Shown here: positions 1 to 5,435 of the stretch, in pieces
Layout: each line of letters starts with the position of its first letter
Position numbering within the stretch: the first letter of the stretch is position 1
Assembly (NCBI GenBank): GCA_035307785.1
Contig: DATGHS010000439.1
Coordinates: 1-5,792, forward strand
Direction: 5' to 3'
Source of the DNA: DATGHS01 sp035307785
GTDB lineage: Bacteria; Planctomycetota; Planctomycetia; Gemmatales; Gemmataceae
Length of the DNA: 5,792 bases
Translations under genes and position numbers: made by a program
Notes under the pieces: generated by a model
Seen by the model: the letters and a program-made list of their open reading frames with translations, nothing else
Database searches by the model: none
Told to the model about the DNA's origin: nothing

Positions 1-584
1 TGATTTCGCTGGGCATGCTGGTGGCCGCGTTCATCGACGGCTGGGCTTTCAAGGTGCCGAACTGGCTCACGCTTTCGCTGGTCTTGAGCGGCTGGATGCT
101 CGGCATCTTGCACGACTGCGGTGTGGCGGTGGACGCCGGTCGAGGGGGCTTCTTTTACAGCTTCCTTGGCACGGTGGTTGGCTTTGCGCTGCTCTTTCCC
201 ATCCTCTTCATCGGCGGCATGGGTCAGGGCGATGTGAAGATGCAAATGGGCTTCGGCGCCTGGCTCGGGGCATTTTTCGGCGCCAGCCATCCAGAATTTG
301 CCAATCACGACGCGCTTATGATCCTCCTCTACGCGTTCTGCGCCGGAGTGATTGTCGGTGGCGTCTTCGGCCTGGTCATGATGATCGCGCGGCGCATGTT
401 TGGGCAGAGCGTTCGCAATCTTCGTGAGATCGTCACCGATCTGCGCGTGATGCTGACGCAAGGTCCCAAAAAGGCGGCGGAGCGAGCCAATTCCCGCCGC
501 TCCAGCTGGGTGCGCTTGCCATATGGTGTGCCGCTTTGCGTGGGCTTTCTGGGAACGCTTGCCTGGTTCCACTGGTTCGCCTGA
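1..584 (+). CDS. tadV: Prepilin peptidase, TadV/CpaA type (A24 aspartic protease), 5' partial
   Basis: Inner-membrane aspartic protease that removes the leader of Flp-type prepilins (family knowledge). Counting from the first ATG in the window (position 15), the two A24 signatures are present: the first catalytic Asp, D8, in AAFID followed by the VPNWLTL stretch, and the second, D73, in the GxGD motif GMGQGDVK. Several hydrophobic segments surround them (about 20-30, 45-67, 100-125), and the C-terminus has the usual LPYGVPL stretch before a last membrane segment. There is no N-terminal methylase or zinc domain, as expected for the short TadV form. The frame is open to the window edge, and only seven residues precede the catalytic Asp if ATG 15 is used. 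Family members have a fuller first membrane helix, so the true start is probably upstream. The TGA stop is at 582-584. A basic loop (about 126-166, rich in R and K) lies before the last helix and should be cytoplasmic. Identity is secure; the substrate pilin is not in this window. Confidence 0.93.
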   Translation, partial: ISLGMLVAAFIDGWAFKVPNWLTLSLVLSGWMLGILHDCGVAVDAGRGGFFYSFLGTVVGFALLFPILFIGGMGQGDVKMQMGFGAWLGAFFGASHPEFANHDALMILLYAFCAGVIVGGVFGLVMMIARRMFGQSVRNLREIVTDLRVMLTQGPKKAAERANSRRSSWVRLPYGVPLCVGFLGTLAWFHWFA

Positions 585-611
585 GATCCCATACTTTCGG
601 CAATCGCCATA

Positions 612-629
612 TTTTCGCCACAGCGAGAA
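612..629 (+). other. Small hairpin downstream of the prepilin peptidase stop
   Basis: TTTTCGC pairs with GCGAGAA across a four-base CACA loop, giving seven pairs with one G-T wobble. It starts 28 bases after the stop codon. No T-run follows, so it is not a classical intrinsic terminator. It could be a 3'-end stabiliser or chance. Confidence 0.3.
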
Positions 630-779
630 GAAACGTTCAAGCTTTCTGGCTTGGGTAGTCGAATAGAAACCCTAGAACGCCACGGACTGACACAACCCGA
701 AAATTCGGCGCAAACCGGCACGCAGCCCGTATCCGAATAAGGAGATTTTGGCAAAGAATCGCCAAGGTTTACCGCCGTC

Positions 780-835
780 AGGAGGAAATGTGACCTATGC
801 TTGTAACAATTTCGGATATTGCTTCTGAGCCGTAA
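780..835 (+). promoter_or_regulatory. Possible leader mini-ORF with strong Shine-Dalgarno upstream of cpaB
   Basis: AGGAGG at 780-785 is the best Shine-Dalgarno match in the window, yet it lies about 125 bases before the cpaB start. Downstream of it are an ATG immediately followed by TGA (788-793, spacing too short to be used) and, 11 bases away, an ATG at 797 that opens a 12-codon frame, MLVTISDIASEP, ending in TAA at 833-835. The left arm of the flanking inverted repeat is upstream of the AGGAGG and the right arm lies inside the mini-ORF. A translated leader peptide is conceivable but unsupported by anything beyond this spacing. Confidence 0.22.
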
Positions 836-896
836 CCCCCAAACGCGCAGTCCGAAACGCACGAAATCACCATCAAACATCGCCCGTCGTACACCA

Positions 897-903
897 GTGA
901 GGA
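897..903 (+). promoter_or_regulatory. Ribosome binding site deciding the cpaB start
   Basis: The bases GTGAGGA run directly into an ATG at 903, leaving no spacer for that codon, but they sit about eight to nine bases before the ATG at 912. This favours 912 as the cpaB start. Starts further upstream, such as TTG at 819, have no comparable site. Confidence 0.5.
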
Positions 904-911
904 TGGCATTC

Positions 912-2039
912 ATGAAGCAGAGAAACATGATTTTGTTGGCGCTTGCCATCGGCTTCGGCCTGGTGGCTGCCTTCTTGACCGCCAAGTTAGGCGCAAGCAG
1001 CCGAGTGGAAATGGTACCGGTCCTGGTTGCGGCGAAAAACCTGAACCAGGGCGACAAGTTGGACAAGCCCGAGGAACTGTTTGTCCGGAAGCCGTTCCCG
1101 CGCGAGTCGGTGCCGCCGGAGTTCATCGACGATCTGGCAACGCTGAAAGGAAAAACGTTGCAGCGCACGATCCGGGCCGGCACACATGTGACGCAGGAAG
1201 ACATTACGCCGGCCAATGGAATCGATCTGCCGATCGATCCGAAAACCGGCGACCGCTACAAGGCCATCGCTATCAAGGCGTCGGTCGAAAACGCCGTGGC
1301 CGGGCTGATCATCCCCGGCTCGCACGTGGACATCATCGTGGTCGAGCGCCTGCAAAACGGCAAGACGACCTCGACGCTTTTGTTGCAAAATGTGCTGGTC
1401 GTGGCCATGAATGATAAGGTTCGCCGCACGGAAGAATCCACGAACAGCACGATCAAGGCCCTGACCACGGTCACGGTCGCGGTCAAGCAAACGGAAGGAC
1501 TCATGCTCGGTCTGGCCAGCAAGCGTGGTGACATTTACCTCATGCTGCGTGATCCGGGCGACGAACGAACCAGTTCGCGCACGAAAACGATTGACGGCTA
1601 TAGCGGCAACGCCGATGATTCGTCGGCGAGCAACGTGGAAATGAAAAAGACGCCGGTGGCCAAGAAGATGGTGCCGGCTGGCACGAAGATCGAAAACCCG
1701 ACAGACTACTTCGATGAAGAAGAATGGCAGGAGAGCCGGATACCGGAAAATGCGATCAAGGCAATGGACGAGCTGAAGGGCAAGACCGTCACACGCGACA
1801 TCTTTCCCAACAGCTTCGTGTTCAAGGAAGCATTTGACGGCGAAGTGAAGAGGGGGGTTTCGACTCCGGATGCGCCGAGGCCGAACGAATCGCGGATGGT
1901 GATCCAATACGGTAGCAACGCACCGCAGGTTCACCGCTTCGACCCCAAAGGGCAGCTGATAACCGATGGAATGCAGCCGCCAAGTCCGGAACCAAAGCCG
2001 GATGACAAGATTAAGGAAAAGGATAGGGACGAACCTTGA
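912..2039 (+). CDS. cpaB: Flp pilus assembly protein CpaB/RcpC with two SAF-like domains
   Basis: Periplasmic, membrane-anchored Tad component that works with the CpaC secretin (family knowledge). Translation from ATG 912 gives 375 residues. A short basic N-terminus (MKQR) and one hydrophobic segment (6-24) form a signal anchor. A SAF domain follows (about 35-100), then the RcpC/CpaB core (about 115-215, containing GLIIPGSHVDIIVVE and a GLASKRGDIYLMLRDPG stretch), then a second SAF-like copy (about 246-308). The two copies share LKGKT (78-82 and 288-292), each after a proline/acidic stretch and each followed by an Arg two or three residues on. A polar, charged, proline-containing tail (about 316-375) ends the protein. 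The ATG at 903 would add three residues. The frame is open further upstream to a TTG at 819, but that extension is Arg/Lys/Pro rich, lacks a ribosome site and would bury the signal anchor, so I reject it. The TGA stop is 150 bases before cpaC. Family assignment is secure; the role of the second SAF copy is inferred. Confidence 0.92.
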   Translation: MKQRNMILLALAIGFGLVAAFLTAKLGASSRVEMVPVLVAAKNLNQGDKLDKPEELFVRKPFPRESVPPEFIDDLATLKGKTLQRTIRAGTHVTQEDITPANGIDLPIDPKTGDRYKAIAIKASVENAVAGLIIPGSHVDIIVVERLQNGKTTSTLLLQNVLVVAMNDKVRRTEESTNSTIKALTTVTVAVKQTEGLMLGLASKRGDIYLMLRDPGDERTSSRTKTIDGYSGNADDSSASNVEMKKTPVAKKMVPAGTKIENPTDYFDEEEWQESRIPENAIKAMDELKGKTVTRDIFPNSFVFKEAFDGEVKRGVSTPDAPRPNESRMVIQYGSNAPQVHRFDPKGQLITDGMQPPSPEPKPDDKIKEKDRDEP

Positions 2040-2056
2040 TTCCATGGCGTTTCGGT

Positions 2057-2106
2057 CGGCTTCATGCTTTGCATGAACGAGCCTGTTGCTTGGAAGCATG
2101 AAGCCG
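2057..2106 (+). promoter_or_regulatory. Perfect 13-bp stem-loop in the cpaB-cpaC gap
   Basis: CGGCTTCATGCTT (2057-2069) is the exact reverse complement of AAGCATGAAGCCG (2094-2106), with a 24-base loop. The left arm has an alternative partner: TTCATGC (2061-2067) can pair instead with GCATGAA at 2071-2077 across a three-base TTT loop. The hairpin begins 18 bases after the cpaB stop. No T-run follows it, so it is not a classical terminator. It may protect the cpaB message end or act as one state of a switch with the downstream stems. Confidence 0.6.
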
Positions 2107-2164
2107 CCCAGAAAACGACTAAACCAGGAAGACGATCTGGGCGGGCAGGCAACTGCCCGCTTGG
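2104..2164 (+). promoter_or_regulatory. Competing stems ending in a GCAA-loop hairpin before cpaC
   Basis: CCGCCCAGA (2104-2112) is the exact reverse complement of TCTGGGCGG (2136-2144). GCGGGCAG (2141-2148) pairs with CTGCCCGC (2153-2160) across a GCAA tetraloop of the stabilising GNRA type. Wobble pairs and one C-G pair can extend that stem to 2137-2164. The two stems share 2141-2144 and so exclude each other. The first also shares 2104-2106 with the upstream 13-bp hairpin. The bases after the last stem (TTGGTTCTCT) are pyrimidine-rich but not a clean T-run. The secretin Shine-Dalgarno starts about 14 bases later. The structures are seen in the sequence; their function is inferred. Confidence 0.5.
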
Positions 2165-2177
2165 TTCTCTGCAATCG

Positions 2178-2189
2178 AGAGGTGAAAGG
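2178..2189 (+). promoter_or_regulatory. Ribosome binding site deciding the cpaC start
   Basis: AGAGG (2178-2182) lies seven bases before ATG 2190, and GAAAGG (2184-2189) lies nine bases before a second in-frame ATG at 2199. Either gives a short basic n-region followed by a signal peptide. The in-frame ATG at 2064 has no such site and falls inside the hairpin arm. Confidence 0.6.
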
Positions 2190-4010
2190 ATGCCACCTAT
2201 GTATTGCGCACGAACGCGACACGTTCTTTTCATTGTCACGCTGGTATGGCTGGCAATGAGCACATTTGCCATGAGTCAGGAACCGCCCAAACCCCCAGCG
2301 CCTCCGGCTTCCCAGGGCTCGATCCTGGTTCCCATCGGCGGCTCGCAGCAGCTGCAGATGAAGAGCGGCAGAAAGATCTCTTCGGTGCAGATCTCCGCTC
2401 CTAACATCGTTCAAGTGGCCCCAGACGCCACGTCGCCGCAAACGCGAATTATTATCAGCGGCCTGAACGCCGGCTCCGTCACCCTTACCCTCACCGATGA
2501 TGCCGACAATCGGGAGCTCTATGAGGTGATCGTGCAGCTCGACGTACAGTACATGCGTAACCTCATTAAGCAGGCTGTGCCCACGTCGAACGTGGACATT
2601 GTGCCGTCGTTGAACCGGACAGTTGTCCTGCGCGGCTGGGTGGCGCAGGCCAGCGATGTGGACGTTATCTTGAAGATTGCCACCAGCGTGCTCGGTCAAG
2701 GCGCCCAGGTAATCAACGCCCTTCGCATCGGCGGTGTGCAGCAAGTGCAGCTGGATGTCACCGTCGCCTCGGTCTCGCGCAGCGAAGCCCGCCGCCGCGG
2801 CTTTAGCTTTGCCGTGAACGGCAAGACGGTAAGTACCGGCAGCATCATCGGTGGCCTCGCCTCGTCCACCGCCGGGACGCAATCGCAATCGCCGACCCCG
2901 GGCGCCGTGGGCATTATTCCGGCCGCCGCCCAGCTCATCCCGAACGGCCCGCCGACCGGCACGAACATCGTGTTCGGCGTCGTGCCCTGGAATTTCCAGG
3001 CTCTCATTCAAGCGCTGCGGGATGAAAACCTGGCCAAACTCCTCGCGGAACCGAAGCTGATCACCATGAGCGGCCGGCCCGCTCACATGCTGGCCGGCGG
3101 TCAGCAGGCCGTGCTTAGCGCCCAGGGCAGCATCGGCGGCCCGGGCGTCGATTTCAAGGATATCGGCACGGAACTCGACTTCCTGCCCATCGTTCAGGGC
3201 AATGGGCGCATTCTCCTGGAAGTCAACCCCCGCGTTCGCTCCGTCAACCAGGCCCTCGGCATCACGACTTCCTTCGGGTTTGTGCCGGGCTTCAGCGAAC
3301 AAACCGTGCATACCCTGGTCGAAATGGAACCTGGTCAGACGTTTGCCATCGGCGGCCTGTTGCAAACCACGGTTGCCGCCTCGGCCGAGCGCGTCCCGTT
3401 CTTTGGCGATCTGCCCTTCATCGGCGGCTTCTTCAACAGCGTTTTTTACTCGCAAGAAGAAGATGAGCTGGTGATTCTGGTAACGCCGCATCTTGTCGAT
3501 CCCATGGATTGCAACCAGGCTCCGAAACATTTGCCGGGTCGGGAAACGCGCGGCCCGGACGATTATGAGCTATTCTTGGAGTACATTCTCGAAGCGCCGC
3601 GCGGTCAACGGCAGGTGTTCGAGAATGGCCGGTACAAGGCGGCCTACAAGAACGACCCGACTTACAGCCGCTTCCCGTGTGCGGAAGATCTGCCGTGGGA
3701 ACCGCGGCGGCAAAACGGTGCGGCGGGCAGCGCCAACTGTGCTGCCTGCCAGCAGGGCGCCGCTTGTTCGCAGCCAGTGGCTTCGCCGGCTAATGGCGCC
3801 GATACGGTGCAGAAGCCAAAGCCGACGGGAATGCCGGCCATGCCCCTGCCGCCGGGTTTCGACCCGAGGCGCTTGCCGGCCGGCCCGGAAACGGGCATGG
3901 AGGTTTTGCCGCCGCCGGGAACAAGTAGGAGCATTCCGAGCGTAAGGGGTGGCCAACCGACGATCGGGCCATCCACGAATGACGACGACACGAAGGGAAC
4001 GGTGCGATGA
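2190..4010 (+). CDS. cpaC: Tad pilus outer-membrane secretin CpaC/RcpA
   Basis: Forms the outer-membrane channel through which the Flp pilus leaves the cell (family knowledge). From ATG 2190 the product has 606 residues. A signal peptide (about 1-29, hydrophobic 11-27) precedes a proline-rich linker (31-42). The secretin/pilus N-terminal domain (about 44-118, SILVPIGGSQQLQ to the VIVQLD end) and a BON/N1-like segment (about 120-180) come next. The secretin core (about 186-438) opens with VQLDVTVASVSRSEARRRGF and contains LLAEPKLITMSGRPA, a Gly-rich gate-like region (about 303-320) and the family signature VPFFGDLPFIGGFF (402-415), then ELVILVTPHLVDPM. A 165-residue tail follows, rich in proline, with cysteines at 441, 497, 517, 520 and 526. 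ATG 2064 is in frame, but it lacks a ribosome site, adds 42 polar residues before the signal peptide and lies in the structured gap, so it is not preferred. The tail is longer than in typical proteobacterial CpaC, and its role is unknown. Confidence 0.95.
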   Translation: MPPMYCARTRHVLFIVTLVWLAMSTFAMSQEPPKPPAPPASQGSILVPIGGSQQLQMKSGRKISSVQISAPNIVQVAPDATSPQTRIIISGLNAGSVTLTLTDDADNRELYEVIVQLDVQYMRNLIKQAVPTSNVDIVPSLNRTVVLRGWVAQASDVDVILKIATSVLGQGAQVINALRIGGVQQVQLDVTVASVSRSEARRRGFSFAVNGKTVSTGSIIGGLASSTAGTQSQSPTPGAVGIIPAAAQLIPNGPPTGTNIVFGVVPWNFQALIQALRDENLAKLLAEPKLITMSGRPAHMLAGGQQAVLSAQGSIGGPGVDFKDIGTELDFLPIVQGNGRILLEVNPRVRSVNQALGITTSFGFVPGFSEQTVHTLVEMEPGQTFAIGGLLQTTVAASAERVPFFGDLPFIGGFFNSVFYSQEEDELVILVTPHLVDPMDCNQAPKHLPGRETRGPDDYELFLEYILEAPRGQRQVFENGRYKAAYKNDPTYSRFPCAEDLPWEPRRQNGAAGSANCAACQQGAACSQPVASPANGADTVQKPKPTGMPAMPLPPGFDPRRLPAGPETGMEVLPPPGTSRSIPSVRGGQPTIGPSTNDDDTKGTVR

Positions 4011-4017
4011 ACGCATG

Positions 4018-4072
4018 AATGTTGAATTGGGGACCAGTCCTAACCTAGGATCGATTCGCCCCATTGAACATT
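4018..4072 (+). promoter_or_regulatory. Nested imperfect hairpin after the cpaC stop
   Basis: AATGTT, AAT and GGGG (4018-4032) pair in order with CCCC, ATT and AACATT (4059-4072), interrupted by one G-G mismatch and one bulged T: thirteen pairs in all. Inside the 26-base loop, TCCTA (4038-4042) pairs with TAGGA (4046-4050). It begins eight bases after the cpaC stop. No T-run follows, so a classical terminator is unlikely. A 3'-end protecting or processing structure is the simplest reading. Confidence 0.45.
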
Positions 4073-4106
4073 TCTGTGCATGAAGCAGAACGCACCCAAA
4101 CGCGGT

Positions 4107-4153
4107 TGGGCAATGGAAGCACGGTAGCCATGCGGCCCGGTTTCCATTGCCTG
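4107..4153 (+). promoter_or_regulatory. Perfect 10-bp stem-loop upstream of cpaE
   Basis: GGCAATGGAA (4109-4118) is the exact reverse complement of TTCCATTGCC (4142-4151). Wobble pairs at 4107/4153, 4108/4152 and 4119/4141 and a C-G pair at 4120/4140 lengthen it. The loop is about 19 bases. A weaker CCCAA (4095-4099)/TTGGG (4106-4110) stem shares bases with the left arm and could compete. It ends about 28 bases before the cpaE Shine-Dalgarno (GAGG, 4181-4184). Confidence 0.5.
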
Positions 4154-4193
4154 CTGCACTTTGAATCGACAACTTGAGTTGAGGTAGTGGGAC

Positions 4194-5435
4194 ATGCTTC
4201 GAATTGCTATTGTTGATCCTTCCGATTTTTCGCGCGACCCGCTCCGCAGCCTGCTTTTGGGCGTGGACTTTGTTTGGCTGGAAGCGGAATGCGCCCGCTT
4301 CGAGTTCTTCGCCGACGTCATCGGCCAGTCGGTTCCCGACCTGGCTGTGGTCGTTCTCGACGCGGATCGCAATCGCGCCCTGCAACTCATCACCCAGCTG
4401 GCCGCGACTTATCCGCATATGCCGGTCCTGGCCATCGGCTCCGACCACCAGGCTCTTTTGCAATCGCTCCAGCGCGGCGCCAAGTACTTCCTGACGCAGC
4501 CAGTGGTGCTGGAAGAACTGCTGACCACACTGCGCCGCGCTCAATCGGACATGGGTCTTGGTTCGCAAAACGGCACGCCGAATCCACGGGCGCAGCAGCA
4601 AGGCGAAGTGGCGGCCATCCTCGGCTGCCGCGGCGGCGTGGGCTGCACCAGCATTGCCGTCAATCTGGCCTGCACGCTGGCCAGCCAGCGCTACAACCAA
4701 TCCATTCTGATTGATCTCGACATGGCCCTCGGCGACGCCGACATTTGTCTCGATCTGGTTCCCGACCACACGCTGACCGACCTGGCGCTGAACATCGAGC
4801 GTCTGGACATGAACTTCCTCAAACGCAGCATGATGGTGCACGAGGCCACCGGTGTGCAACTGCTGTCGCACCCGCTGCGCATTGAGGACATTGGCATCGT
4901 TCATGAAGAGCACCTGAGCCGCATCATCAACCTGCTGAAAGTGAGCTATACGCACCTGATCCTCGACCTGAGCAAGGCGCTGATGCCCACCGATTTCGCC
5001 GCCCTGCGCCTGGCCGATCATATTCTGCTGGTCACGCAATTGGATTTGTCGAGCCTGCGGAATGCGGTGCGTGTGTTGATGGCCTTGCAACTCGACGAAG
5101 AAATCCACCGCAAGATTCGGGTGGTGGTCAACCGCGTGGGCTCCGATTACCAGGAAGCCAACATCAGCTTCAAGCGAGCCGAGGAGACCATCGGCATGCC
5201 CATCTTTTGGCAAATCCCCAATGATTCCAAAGCCATGCTGGGCGCCCGGGCGGAAGGCTTGCCGCTGATCGTGCACGCGCCGAAGTCGCGCGCCCAACAG
5301 AGCATCGCCGGTCTCGCCCAGGCGCTGTTCCGGAACCAAATGCCGGCTGCCCCGGCCGGGAATGGCGCGGCCCCCTCGGCCAACGGCAGCCCGCAACGGG
5401 CTTCGTTTTTCAGCCGCATGATCAACGGGCGGTGA
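4194..5435 (+). CDS. cpaE: Pilus localisation ATPase-like protein CpaE/TadZ
   Basis: Cytoplasmic ParA/MinD-superfamily protein that places the Tad machine and recruits its partners (family knowledge). It has 413 residues. The N-terminal receiver-like domain (about 1-115) keeps D8 and an acceptor-position D56 (VVVLDAD), but where receivers have the KP lysine it has Q102 (FLTQP), so phosphorylation is doubtful. A linker (about 118-137) leads to the deviant Walker A loop, GCRGGVGCTS (144-153). Both lysines of the usual KGGxGKT are absent: R146 and C151 replace them. Loss of the second lysine is known in TadZ; the Arg for the first is less usual. Walker A' (ILIDLDMALGD, 171-181, D174/D176) and Walker B (LILDL, 255-259, D258) follow. 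A proline/alanine/glycine tail (about 383-403) ends in basic FFSRMINGR. GAGG (4181-4184) sits nine bases before ATG 4194, which I therefore take as the start. It follows cpaC by 183 bases. The family is secure; ATP hydrolysis is uncertain. Confidence 0.94.
   Translation: MLRIAIVDPSDFSRDPLRSLLLGVDFVWLEAECARFEFFADVIGQSVPDLAVVVLDADRNRALQLITQLAATYPHMPVLAIGSDHQALLQSLQRGAKYFLTQPVVLEELLTTLRRAQSDMGLGSQNGTPNPRAQQQGEVAAILGCRGGVGCTSIAVNLACTLASQRYNQSILIDLDMALGDADICLDLVPDHTLTDLALNIERLDMNFLKRSMMVHEATGVQLLSHPLRIEDIGIVHEEHLSRIINLLKVSYTHLILDLSKALMPTDFAALRLADHILLVTQLDLSSLRNAVRVLMALQLDEEIHRKIRVVVNRVGSDYQEANISFKRAEETIGMPIFWQIPNDSKAMLGARAEGLPLIVHAPKSRAQQSIAGLAQALFRNQMPAAPAGNGAAPSANGSPQRASFFSRMINGR

Larger units (their letters stand above)
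585..911 (+). other. Long non-coding gap between prepilin peptidase and cpaB
   Basis: This 327-base gap has no credible conserved gene. It holds a small hairpin after the upstream stop (612-629), a weak CAAGC/GCTTG stem (638-653), a CCGAA-AA-TTCGG near-palindrome (697-708), an eight-base inverted repeat (730-737 with 811-818), and a consensus-like AGGAGG (780-785) that does not serve cpaB. I see no convincing -35/-10 pair and no stem followed by a T-run. It could be a 5' leader with its own promoter, or simply a wide operon spacer. Confidence 0.6.

Noticed and set aside
819..911. TTG at 819 as the start of cpaB.
   Set aside because: It has no ribosome binding site and adds a polar, basic 31-residue stretch ahead of a signal anchor that begins naturally at ATG 912.
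2064..2189. ATG at 2064 as the start of the secretin.
   Set aside because: There is no Shine-Dalgarno, it lies in a hairpin arm, and it would place 42 polar residues ahead of a clear signal peptide. ATG 2190 has AGAGG at good spacing.
4080..4127. 15-codon frame MKQNAPKRGWAMEAR in the cpaC-cpaE gap, starting like CpaB with MKQ.
   Set aside because: It has no ribosome binding site, and its second half is the arm of the 10-bp hairpin. The MKQ match reflects the shared 11-mer noted elsewhere.
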